From JBDKVA01 sp039679375 (GTDB lineage Bacteria; Bacillota; Clostridia; Acetivibrionales; DTU013), in assembly GCA_039679375.1 (NCBI GenBank), contig JBDKVA010000026.1, positions 50,563-114,562 of the forward strand: 64,000 nt of DNA, given 5' to 3'. Positions 1 through 7,152 of the stretch are shown here, piece by piece. The translations under genes were made by a program, and so were the position numbers. Position 1 is the first letter of the stretch, and each line of letters begins with the position of its first letter. The notes under the pieces were generated by a model. The model had not been told where the DNA came from, made no database searches, and saw only the letters and a list, made by a program, of their open reading frames with translations.

Positions 1-499
1 CCTTGCCGGCTGGTACATGAGCTTCCTTTATAACACTCAGCGTATAGCCCTGATCCGTCTGTAAAGCGTCTCCCCACCACAGGCTGTCTTCATCCTTCTT
101 GTATGTAAATGTCAGCCTGTCTCCGTATGCGCTGGAAAAAGTGCTTGCACCGATTTTTTGAGCGTATTCCTTGAGAAATTCAAGAGGGATTCCGGATGGG
201 TCGGCAACTTCGAGTGTCCAAACCTCACCCTCTACATTTTTTGTGTTTTCTGTAAAATTTTCAAGATATCTGATTTCATGGCCGCCGGTATTATAGCCTG
301 TAGTTGTATACAAGCTTTGCGTCCCCAACGGATTGATTTCCGGGATCGGAATGTCCCATTTGCCGACTGGCCCTGTTTTCGGACCCTTTACATTTTTAGT
401 TGTTTTAACTTTAGGTTCGTTCTTAGAGCCATTCTGACATCCGGAAAAACAACCGAAGATCAAAACTGCCGCCAACAGTACCGATAATATCTTTTTCAT
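1..499 (-). CDS. Secreted lipoprotein of unknown function, 3' end cut by window edge
   Basis: The reverse strand reads from an ATG at 499-497 and stays open to the window edge (166 codons visible). The product begins MKKILSVLLAAVLIFGCF and continues to SGCQNG, a lipoprotein signal peptide with lipobox FSGC near residue 21, so it should be anchored to the outer face of the membrane. A Lys/Thr-rich linker follows, then a domain with repeated aromatic and acidic residues (LWWGDALQTD) that I do not recognise. An AGGAGA ribosome site lies 5 nt before the ATG. It is the last gene of a three-gene minus-strand operon behind two zinc-ribbon proteins, with a 15-nt gap. Coding status and lipoprotein nature are seen in the sequence; the function is unknown. 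Confidence 0.8.
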   Translation of the reverse strand, partial: MKKILSVLLAAVLIFGCFSGCQNGSKNEPKVKTTKNVKGPKTGPVGKWDIPIPEINPLGTQSLYTTTGYNTGGHEIRYLENFTENTKNVEGEVWTLEVADPSGIPLEFLKEYAQKIGASTFSSAYGDRLTFTYKKDEDSLWWGDALQTDQGYTLSVIKEAHVPAGK

Positions 500-514
500 A
501 TCTGTCTCCTAATT

Positions 515-1180
515 TTAGACTCTTGAACCGCATTGTCCGCAGAATTTAACGCCTTGTGCCACCTGGGCTCCGCATTTCGGACACTTGTTCAAAGAGAGGT
601 TTGCACCGCAATTGTTGCAGAATTTTCCGTTCCCGGAGGGCTTACCGCAGTTTGGGCATGTAATTGTTTTGCTTTCAATGGTTCCGTGGAATACATTCGC
701 TTTTTCAGCAGCATCTTCGATCTGCCTGGACATTCTTTCCGCCTTTGCTTTTGCTACAACAACATTCTCACGCGGGGCGCATTCAACACACATTCCCTCT
801 TCTTCATTAAAATCGGCGTCACAGACCCATTGACGGCATCCGTGGCAGCGGTTGAAATGCTGTTGTGCTTCATTCTGGGCGGCAATAAAAGCTTTTTCAT
901 GCTCCTTTTGCCATTCGGGGCTCATGCCGCTGAATTTTTCCGAAATAAAGTCCGTGCCGTAGCTTGCATTCCACGCAGCATTGCCAAGAGCACCGCCAAA
1001 CAAACCACCCAATACTCTGGCGCCGCCTGATATGTTCCTGAGAAGCGATCCTTTTTTGTATGTTTCCGATTCGATAAAAGATGTCTTGAAGCCGTCGTTG
1101 CACAGGTCGCAGTAAAAGGTAAACTGGAAACCAGCTTCTGTACTGTTATCTTCATAATTGCGCGTAAAGGAATTCAACAT
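515..1180 (-). CDS. Zinc-ribbon domain protein (221 aa)
   Basis: Three kinds of Cys clusters are visible. An N-terminal pair CDLCNDGF (about residues 25-28) sits in a section rich in Phe. A middle pair of CxxC motifs (CHGCRQWVC, then CVEC, about residues 112-140) is next. The C-terminal tail carries a double zinc ribbon: CPNCGK, CNNCGA, CPKCGA, CGQCG (about residues 173-218). Between them is a Gly/Ala-rich stretch (residues 50-70) that could insert in or lie on a membrane. The architecture resembles bacterial double-zinc-ribbon proteins, often found beside membrane or stress operons. It is 13 nt downstream of another zinc-ribbon gene and upstream of a lipoprotein gene, so the three are probably co-transcribed. 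The role is unknown; zinc binding is inferred from the Cys spacing. Confidence 0.8.
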   Translation of the reverse strand: MLNSFTRNYEDNSTEAGFQFTFYCDLCNDGFKTSFIESETYKKGSLLRNISGGARVLGGLFGGALGNAAWNASYGTDFISEKFSGMSPEWQKEHEKAFIAAQNEAQQHFNRCHGCRQWVCDADFNEEEGMCVECAPRENVVVAKAKAERMSRQIEDAAEKANVFHGTIESKTITCPNCGKPSGNGKFCNNCGANLSLNKCPKCGAQVAQGVKFCGQCGSRV

Positions 1181-1193
1181 AATAACATCTCCC

Positions 1194-1520
1194 TTATTTT
1201 AATTTTTTTCCGCATGCATTGCACTTGATATTTTCAAAAAACTGGGCGCTGCCGCACCGGATGTTTTTGCATTGAACCAGAAGACTTTCGCCGCAATGGT
1301 CGCATGTGTCCTGCACAAATGTTTTTTCCAGACATTTTGGACACAGTATGTAAAGAGGCCTGCCGCAACCGGAGCAAACTGTTTCCTCCCGGTGTATTTC
1401 ACGCAGGCATGTGGGGCAGCTGTAGACAAACGGGTTTCTGCTGCCGCATTTTGAACAGAAGTGTGAATCGCGGGACAGAAGGGTACCGCAATGAATACAG
1501 GGTTCCTTGTAAAAAGCCAT
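1194..1520 (-). CDS. Small multi-zinc-ribbon protein (108 aa)
   Basis: Nearly the whole protein is made of consecutive CxxC knuckles: CIHCG, CSKCG, CPTC, CSGCG, CPKC, CDHCG, CNACG, with about 16 Cys in 108 residues. That would make four zinc ribbons in tandem. There is no signal peptide or membrane segment, so it should be cytoplasmic. The ATG at 1520 follows GGTAGGTGAGC. It is the first gene of the minus-strand operon with the 221-aa zinc-ribbon protein and the lipoprotein. Such ribbons bind zinc and can mediate protein or nucleic acid contacts; no specific function can be read from the sequence. Confidence 0.8.
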   Translation of the reverse strand: MAFYKEPCIHCGTLLSRDSHFCSKCGSRNPFVYSCPTCLREIHREETVCSGCGRPLYILCPKCLEKTFVQDTCDHCGESLLVQCKNIRCGSAQFFENIKCNACGKKLK

Positions 1521-1914
1521 AAGCTCACCTACCTTTCATTAATAATATTGTAGAGGAAGGATCAGTCCTTGTAATCATCTTGCAGGTATGAGACTATACA
1601 ATCAGGGGTGATTACAGGGGTGATTTTTAGAGAAAAATATTTAATTGTAACTTTAGGTTGAAACAAAATGAGAAGACTCCCATACGTTGGGAGTCCGCTC
1701 GGAAACGAATGTATGCAGATTTTCAGACAATTTTTTTGTCTAAAACTTTCAAAAAAACGGCGAATATCCGGATATTTAACGCCTTTTTTGAAAGTTCATA
1801 TTACTTCTTTATTTTATTAATGCTGAGTGTTATAATATGTACTACATTTGATGCATGTAAAACTGCAAAGAAAAACGGTTAAATAAATAATGTTTTGATA
1901 AGGGGAAAGCTTGG
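1521..1914. other. Intergenic region between divergent zinc-ribbon operon and lepA
   Basis: No convincing gene. A perfect 8-bp hairpin (GACTCCCA, loop TACGT) lies at 1675-1695 with no T-run behind it. The 9-mer GGGGTGATT occurs twice in tandem near 1605-1625. A possible lepA promoter with an extended -10 (TGTTATAAT) is at 1828-1836, but no good -35 is visible. A 74-codon open frame at 1658-1882 has no ribosome site and unlikely composition, and was rejected. Confidence 0.6.
1828..1836 (+). promoter_or_regulatory. Possible extended -10 promoter of lepA
   Basis: TGTTATAAT matches the TGn-TATAAT extended -10 consensus and lies about 80 nt before the lepA start. The -35 region is poor, which extended -10 promoters tolerate. 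Assigned by position only. Confidence 0.4.
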
Positions 1915-3723
1915 ATGACAGGCAACAGACAGGATAAGATACGCAATTTTTGCATAATAGCCCACATCGACCATGGCAAGTCGACGCTGGCAGACCGCCT
2001 CATTCAAATGACCGGCGTCCTTACAACGAGGGAGATGCAGGAGCAGGTCCTCGACAATATGGATATTGAGCGGGAGCGCGGCATTACCATAAAGGCGCAG
2101 GCTGTCAGGATGGTATACAAGGCAAGGGACGGGCAGGAATATATACTGAACCTGATCGATACCCCCGGTCATGTCGATTTCAATTATGAAGTATCCAGAA
2201 GCCTTGCTGCCTGTGAAGGAGCAGTCCTGGTGGTGGATGCTGCACAGGGAATTGAAGCGCAGACGCTGGCAAATGTTTATCTGGCGCTGGATCACAATCT
2301 TGAAATCATGCCGGTCATCAATAAAATAGATCTGCCCAGTGCGCAGCCTGAACATGTCAAAAAGGAAATCGAGGATGTCATCGGGCTTGACACGAGTGAT
2401 GCACCCGAGATTTCCGCAAAAAACGGAATCAATATTGAAGCTGTACTGGAACAGATCATCAGTAAAGTACCTGCTCCCGCCGGCGATGAAAACGCTCCGC
2501 TGCAGGCTCTCATTTTCGATTCCTTCTATGATAGCTACAAAGGTGTTATTGTACATGTCAGGGTGAAGGAGGGTGCGGTCAGGCCGGGTGATACGATCCG
2601 GATGATGTATACCAAAAAGGAGTTTGTTGCTACAGAGGTTGGCTACTTCAGGCCTGGACAATATATGCCGTGTGACGGGCTCTCTGCGGGTGACGTAGGT
2701 TATATTGCGGCAAGCATCAAAAACGTGAGGGACACCAGGGTGGGCGATACGGTTACTCTGGCAGACAGACCGGCTGCCGAGCCGCTGCCTGGTTACAAAA
2801 AGGTGCTTTCGATGGTGTTCTGCGGCATATATCCTGCTGATGGGGCTAAGTATGGCGACCTGCGGGATGCGCTTGAAAAACTGCAGCTTAATGATGCTTC
2901 TCTTTTATTTGAGCCGGAAACTTCCGTTGCGCTGGGATTCGGCTTCCGGTGCGGCTTCCTTGGACTGCTGCACATGGAAATCATCCAGGAAAGACTGGAG
3001 AGGGAGTATGATCTTGACCTTGTCACAACGGCGCCCAGCGTTATTTACAAGATTATGCTGATGAACGGACAGGTGGTCGATATCGACAATCCGACGAACC
3101 TTCCGGATATTTCCGCCATTGATAAAATGGAAGAGCCGATCGTCAAGGCTACGATCATGACGCCCACCGAATATGTCGGTAGCATCATGGAGCTTGCGCA
3201 GGACAGAAGGGGCGTATACAAGAACATGTCCTACCTTGATGAGGAAAGGACGATCCTGACCTATGAGCTGCCGCTTAATGAAATCATATATGACTTTTTT
3301 GATGCACTGAAATCCAGAACGAGGGGCTATGCATCTTTTGACTATGAACTGATCGGGTACAGGGAATCCGACCTTGTCAAGCTGGATATCATGCTGAACG
3401 GCGAAATTGTGGATGCGCTGTCGTTCATCGTCCACTCCGACAAGGCGTATGCGAGGGGGCGGCGTATTGCGGAAAAGCTTAAGGACGCCATTCCGAGGCA
3501 GCAGTTCGAAATACCGATACAAGCCTGCATCGGCGGGAAGATCATTGCAAGGGAAACTGTGAAAGCTTACAGGAAGGATGTCTTGGCCAAGTGCTACGGC
3601 GGCGATATAACGAGAAAGAAGAAGCTGCTCGAAAAGCAGAAGGAAGGAAAGAAGCGCATGCGGCAGGTCGGCTCGGTGGAGGTGCCGCAGGAAGCCTTCA
3701 TGAGTGTGCTGAAGCTGGATTAG
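1915..3723 (+). CDS. lepA: Elongation factor 4 (LepA), ribosome back-translocating GTPase
   Basis: 602 aa, the normal length for EF4. The G1 motif AHIDHGKST is at residues 16-24, followed by the switch region RGITIKAQ, G3 DTPGH and G4 NKID. The EF4-specific C-terminal domain ends KKRMRQVGSVEVPQEAF, and there is no EF-G domain IV. EF4 binds ribosomes, hydrolyses GTP and remobilises stalled or mistranslocated complexes, acting in the cytoplasm or at the membrane. The ATG at 1915 has AGGGGAAAG upstream. It heads the conserved series lepA-hemW-hrcA-grpE-dnaK-dnaJ, with 84 nt to hemW holding a degenerate repeat. Confidence 0.97.
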   Translation: MTGNRQDKIRNFCIIAHIDHGKSTLADRLIQMTGVLTTREMQEQVLDNMDIERERGITIKAQAVRMVYKARDGQEYILNLIDTPGHVDFNYEVSRSLAACEGAVLVVDAAQGIEAQTLANVYLALDHNLEIMPVINKIDLPSAQPEHVKKEIEDVIGLDTSDAPEISAKNGINIEAVLEQIISKVPAPAGDENAPLQALIFDSFYDSYKGVIVHVRVKEGAVRPGDTIRMMYTKKEFVATEVGYFRPGQYMPCDGLSAGDVGYIAASIKNVRDTRVGDTVTLADRPAAEPLPGYKKVLSMVFCGIYPADGAKYGDLRDALEKLQLNDASLLFEPETSVALGFGFRCGFLGLLHMEIIQERLEREYDLDLVTTAPSVIYKIMLMNGQVVDIDNPTNLPDISAIDKMEEPIVKATIMTPTEYVGSIMELAQDRRGVYKNMSYLDEERTILTYELPLNEIIYDFFDALKSRTRGYASFDYELIGYRESDLVKLDIMLNGEIVDALSFIVHSDKAYARGRRIAEKLKDAIPRQQFEIPIQACIGGKIIARETVKAYRKDVLAKCYGGDITRKKKLLEKQKEGKKRMRQVGSVEVPQEAFMSVLKLD

Positions 3724-3747
3724 GCTGGTGCGGGGCTTCAGCGTAAA

Positions 3748-3784
3748 GGCGAGATTGCCGCGCTGCGCTCGCAATGGCAAAGCC
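3748..3784. repeat. Degenerate REP-like fragment between lepA and hemW
   Basis: The stretch GCGAGATTGCCGCG followed by CTGCGCTCGCAATGGC resembles a dispersed palindromic repeat type common in bacterial intergenic DNA (GAGATTGC...CGCTCGCAATG). Only one copy of this exact type is in the window; a related one may be at 10316-10376. Confidence 0.4.
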
Positions 3785-3807
3785 TCGCGTATATTACAGG
3801 TGATATA

Positions 3808-5034
3808 ATGGACAACGGTATCGGTATATACATTCATATACCTTTTTGCAAATCCAAATGTTATTATTGTGATTTCAATTCCTATTCCGGCAGGGAACAT
3901 CTTGCCGGTTCTTATTTTGATGCGCTGATTTCGGAAATGAAGAACAGCGCGGCATCATTGAGTGAACGGCCGGTGAAGTCAATCTTTATCGGCGGAGGGA
4001 CCCCGTCGCTGGTTAATTCGAAATACATCGCCAGTTTACTCGAAGTTTGCTCAAAGTACTTTAAAATAGAGCCGGATGCGGAGATCAGCATGGAAAGCAA
4101 TCCGGGGACACTCTCGTATGAGAGCCTGAAAGCGCACAAAGCAGCCGGAGTCAACAGGCTTAGCGTAGGACTTCAGGCATGGCAGGACAGGCTGCTGGAG
4201 TCACTTGGACGGATCCACCGCAGGCGGCAGTATGTTGAAAACATGGAAGCGGCCTTCAGAGCAGGTTTTAGGAATATCAACACAGATTTGATATTCGGAT
4301 TGCCGGGGCAGACATTTGACGATTGGGTAGAAACTCTGGAGGCAGTGACTGCAATCGGCTGTTCCGGAAGAGACCCCGGTACAACTTTAGATTCAGGACT
4401 CACCCATCTGTCGTGCTATAGCCTGAAGATAGAAGAGGGGACGGACTTCGGGGACAGGCTTGAGGCTGGCACATTGATCCCCGCTGATGATGAGCTTGAC
4501 AGGAAAATGTATCATTATACGGTGCAATATCTTGCACGGAAGGGTTTCAGACATTATGAGATTTCGAACTTTGCAAGGCCAGGCTATGAATGCAGGCACA
4601 ACTTAATATACTGGAAGGCGCAGGAATATGCAGGCTTTGGCGCCGGTGCACATTCTTACCTAAACCATAAAAGGTATAACAACGTGTGCGGTATAGAGGA
4701 GTATATTGAAACAGTAAAGAAAACGCCGGCAAGCGGCAGGCCGGACGCCTGGAACGATCCGGCAGCCGGTACCCTGCATGAAAATATTGAACACATCGGC
4801 CGTAAGGAAGCCATGTCGGAGTTCATGATACTGGGCATGAGGCTTGTCGACGGCGTGCGCTCCTGCGAATTTGAAGAAAGGTTTGGTGTGAGCATTCGGG
4901 AAATGTACGGAGACAAACTGGAGAGGCTTGTGAAGCAGGGGCTGTTGATAAAAGATCGGGATTGCAGCGAACGTTACAGGCTGACCACACTGGGTCTTGA
5001 TCTAGCAAACAAGGTATTCGTAGAATTTATATGA
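3808..5034 (+). CDS. hemW: Radical SAM heme chaperone HemW
   Basis: 408 aa. The radical-SAM cluster motif CKSKCYYC (Cys14, 18, 21) is followed directly by DFNSY. The fourth Cys typical of coproporphyrinogen dehydrogenase HemN is absent, which points to HemW, a heme-binding protein that delivers heme to respiratory enzymes. GGGTPS near residue 62, the ESNPGT strand and the C-terminal HemN_C domain are all recognisable. The protein is longer than many HemW proteins because of two polar stretches, around GCSGRDPGTTLDSG (about residue 185) and around residues 305-325. The ATG follows ACAGGTGATATA. It sits in its usual place between lepA and hrcA. Confidence 0.93.
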   Translation: MDNGIGIYIHIPFCKSKCYYCDFNSYSGREHLAGSYFDALISEMKNSAASLSERPVKSIFIGGGTPSLVNSKYIASLLEVCSKYFKIEPDAEISMESNPGTLSYESLKAHKAAGVNRLSVGLQAWQDRLLESLGRIHRRRQYVENMEAAFRAGFRNINTDLIFGLPGQTFDDWVETLEAVTAIGCSGRDPGTTLDSGLTHLSCYSLKIEEGTDFGDRLEAGTLIPADDELDRKMYHYTVQYLARKGFRHYEISNFARPGYECRHNLIYWKAQEYAGFGAGAHSYLNHKRYNNVCGIEEYIETVKKTPASGRPDAWNDPAAGTLHENIEHIGRKEAMSEFMILGMRLVDGVRSCEFEERFGVSIREMYGDKLERLVKQGLLIKDRDCSERYRLTTLGLDLANKVFVEFI

Positions 5035-5230
5035 GCATAGGAATTTATAAACATCCTAAAAAATTCCTATGCTGGGGTTTGGAAAGGGGAATCCCCTTTC
5101 CCGGTTTAAGGAGGGTGCTCAGGATGCAAATCGAGAGAATATGGCATCCGCCGAAGGGGACCATAGGGTCCCATAGCGGACAAGAAAATTCGCTTCGGGG
5201 CTTAAGTCATGAGCGAAGCGAATTTTCTTG
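5035..5230. repeat. Cluster of three perfect hairpins between hemW and hrcA
   Basis: Three inverted repeats in 196 bp. 5035-5072: 12-bp arms GCATAGGAATTT / AAATTCCTATGC, overlapping the hemW stop region. 5081-5101: GGAAAGGGGA / TCCCCTTTCC with almost no loop. 5181-5230: perfect 17-bp arms (CAAGAAAATTCGCTTCG and its complement) around a 16-nt loop. The last one ends in TTTTCTTG just before the hrcA promoter and may also stop transcription from hemW. The other two lack a T-run and look like small mobile palindromes. Confidence 0.7.
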
Positions 5231-5239
5231 AAAATCATC

Positions 5240-5268
5240 TTGACAAAAAATTTACCAGGTGGTATTTT
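5240..5268 (+). promoter_or_regulatory. SigA-type promoter of the hrcA-dnaK operon
   Basis: TTGACA at 5240-5245, a 17-bp spacer, and TATTTT at 5263-5268. Transcription would begin at or just before the CIRCE element, the usual arrangement for HrcA repression. Confidence 0.8.
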
Positions 5269-5277
5269 TAATGTATG

Positions 5278-5304
5278 TTAGCACTCGATAGTGAAGAGTG
5301 CTAA
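5278..5304 (+). promoter_or_regulatory. CIRCE operator (HrcA binding site)
   Basis: TTAGCACTC, 9 nt, GAGTGCTAA: a perfect match to the CIRCE consensus. HrcA bound here blocks transcription of its own operon and releases it on heat shock. Only one CIRCE is present in this window; none precedes dnaK or dnaJ separately. Confidence 0.97.
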
Positions 5305-5374
5305 CAAACAAATAATTAGGACGAAACGTATATATAATATGTAACAGTGCAAAGTTTTTGAAGGAGTGTATGAG

Positions 5375-6427
5375 ATGATAATGGATGAAAGAAAGAGAAG
5401 AATCCTTCAGGCCATCATCGATGATTACATTGATACGGCTGAGCCGATAGGATCAAGAACCATTGCCAGAAAGCATGAATTGGGGCTGAGTTCGGCTACC
5501 ATAAGAAATGAAATGGCGGATCTTGAGGAAATGGGTTACCTGGCACAACCGCACACATCTTCCGGCAGGGTACCTTCGGACAAGGGATACAGGCTGTATG
5601 TGGATCAACTGATGCAGGTACGCGACTTGGATTCGGACGATATCGAAAAAATCAAGTTGGCCATGGAGATGAGGATAAATGAACTGAGCCAGTTGATCAG
5701 ACAGGCTTCGGCAGTTCTGTCCAGGTTTACCAGATATACCTCTATGGCAATTACGCCGCAGATGAAAACCAGCACGATCAAGGCCATACAGGCGGTTCCT
5801 ATTGAAGATGGAAAGGCTATGGTCATTGTTGTTACGAATGCGGGAATTGTAAGGAACAGATTGGTTAAAATATCAGACAAAGTACCTGCCGATATGCTCA
5901 TCATGATTTCCAACGTGCTGAACGGCAAGCTGGCAGGCCTGACCATTGAAGAGGTTGATTTGAATCTGGTTAGGGAAATGGAGAAGGAGATTGGTATATC
6001 GGGTGAAATTCTGCTTCCCATTCTCGATGGCGTTGTAGATTGCGTCAATCTGATTGACAATCCGGAGGTTTATATAGAAGGTACGACGAATATCTTCAAC
6101 CATCCTGAATTCAGGGACATGGTCAAGGCAAGGGATTTCATGAATATACTCGATGAGAAGGCAAGCCTGTGCAAGATGCTGTTCGATTCAATCGAATCCG
6201 GCGGCATTACAGTCAGGATCGGGTCGGAGAATGATATCTCGGCGATACAGGAATGCAGTCTGGTAACAGTCAATTACAGTTTTGCAGACACATTTGTCGG
6301 CACCATAGGAATTATAGGACCTACCAGGATGGAATACCCCAAAGTCATTTCGTCCATGAGGCTCATAAAAAGACTCATAAATGAGGAAGTAAGAAGATTA
6401 CTTGGCTTGGATCAGGACGGCGGATGA
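5375..6427 (+). CDS. hrcA: Heat-inducible transcription repressor HrcA
   Basis: 350 aa from the ATG at 5375. An upstream in-frame GTG at 5366 overlaps the AAGGAG ribosome site, so the ATG 8 nt after it is preferred. The N-terminal winged helix reads RKRRILQAIIDDYIDTAEP and then SSATIRNEMADLEEMGYL; the GAF-like dimerisation domain follows. HrcA is a dimeric repressor of chaperone genes whose folding depends on GroEL. It directly follows the promoter and CIRCE at 5240-5304, so it controls itself and grpE-dnaK-dnaJ. There are 53 nt to grpE. Confidence 0.96.
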   Translation: MIMDERKRRILQAIIDDYIDTAEPIGSRTIARKHELGLSSATIRNEMADLEEMGYLAQPHTSSGRVPSDKGYRLYVDQLMQVRDLDSDDIEKIKLAMEMRINELSQLIRQASAVLSRFTRYTSMAITPQMKTSTIKAIQAVPIEDGKAMVIVVTNAGIVRNRLVKISDKVPADMLIMISNVLNGKLAGLTIEEVDLNLVREMEKEIGISGEILLPILDGVVDCVNLIDNPEVYIEGTTNIFNHPEFRDMVKARDFMNILDEKASLCKMLFDSIESGGITVRIGSENDISAIQECSLVTVNYSFADTFVGTIGIIGPTRMEYPKVISSMRLIKRLINEEVRRLLGLDQDGG

Positions 6428-6480
6428 TCAAATGGTCTTAACACAGAAATGAAATAAAAATCGAAGGATGAGAGGTAAAA

Positions 6481-7071
6481 ATGAGTAAAGAAAAGCAGCA
6501 AAAGCAGGCGGAACCTTGTGAAGCTGAAGAAAAGGCAAATAACGGTGATACAGGCGTTTCGGATACGGAAAGCGCGGCTGCTGATACCAGCAGCAATATA
6601 CAGAAGGAATTGGACAGTGCAAGAAGCGAGCTTGATGAAAAAAAGAAACAATGTGCGGAATATCTTGACAAGCTGCAAAGGACTGCGGCCGATTACGATA
6701 ATTTTAGAAAGAGGACTGTGAAGGAAAAAGAAGCTCTTTACATTGATGCTGTTTGCGACATGATCGGCGTTTTCGTTCCTGTTATGGACAATGTTGAAAG
6801 AGCACTGCAGGCTTTACCGGCGGACGGATCGGCTCAATGCCTGAAGGAAGGCGTTGAAATGGTATTCAAGCAGTTCAATGAAGCCGTGAAATCGATCGGA
6901 GTGGAAGAGATAAAAGCAATAAACGAACAGTTTGATCCCAATCTCCACAATGCGGTAATGCATGTTGAGGATGATGCGTTGGGACATAATACAGTAGTTG
7001 AAGAATTTCAGAAGGGTTATAAATATAAGGACAGGGTCATCAGGCACAGCATGGTGAAGGTTGCAAACTAG
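6481..7071 (+). CDS. grpE: Nucleotide exchange factor GrpE
   Basis: 196 aa. A charged, disordered N-terminal 45 residues leads into a long coiled coil (about residues 45-95, containing YDNFRKRT), then the four-helix and beta-wing domain with NEQFDPNLHNAVMHVE, a GrpE signature. It releases ADP from DnaK. The ATG at 6481 follows GAGAGGTAAAA. It lies second in the HrcA-controlled operon between hrcA and dnaK. Confidence 0.96.
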   Translation: MSKEKQQKQAEPCEAEEKANNGDTGVSDTESAAADTSSNIQKELDSARSELDEKKKQCAEYLDKLQRTAADYDNFRKRTVKEKEALYIDAVCDMIGVFVPVMDNVERALQALPADGSAQCLKEGVEMVFKQFNEAVKSIGVEEIKAINEQFDPNLHNAVMHVEDDALGHNTVVEEFQKGYKYKDRVIRHSMVKVAN

Positions 7072-7093
7072 GCAGCAGTATAGAAAATTGAGA

Positions 7094-7121
7094 TTGTTTA
7101 CTTAAAAAATAACATTATAAA
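7094..7121 (+). promoter_or_regulatory. Possible internal promoter before dnaK
   Basis: TTGTTT, 16-bp spacer, TATAAA in the AT-rich 81-nt gap between grpE and dnaK. Five of six bases match at the -10 and fewer at the -35, so it is weak. It could supply HrcA-independent basal dnaK transcription. Confidence 0.35.
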
Positions 7122-7152
7122 TTTAAATTGTAAAAACGTAGGAGGGTATATT

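Noticed and set aside
1658..1882. 74-codon open frame before lepA
   Set aside because: No ribosome site, odd composition, contains the hairpin at 1675-1695 and overlaps the probable lepA promoter.
2905..3900. Long antisense open frames over lepA and other GC-balanced genes
   Set aside because: They mirror well-identified genes, lack ribosome sites and have no recognisable protein features.
3808..5034. Oxygen-independent coproporphyrinogen III dehydrogenase (HemN)
   Set aside because: The Cys motif lacks the fourth Cys typical of HemN (CYYCDF instead of CxxCxC), so HemW is the better call.
5031..5231. 66-codon open frame overlapping the hemW stop codon (ATGA)
   Set aside because: It runs straight through three perfect hairpins, has no ribosome site and the peptide is repeat-derived.
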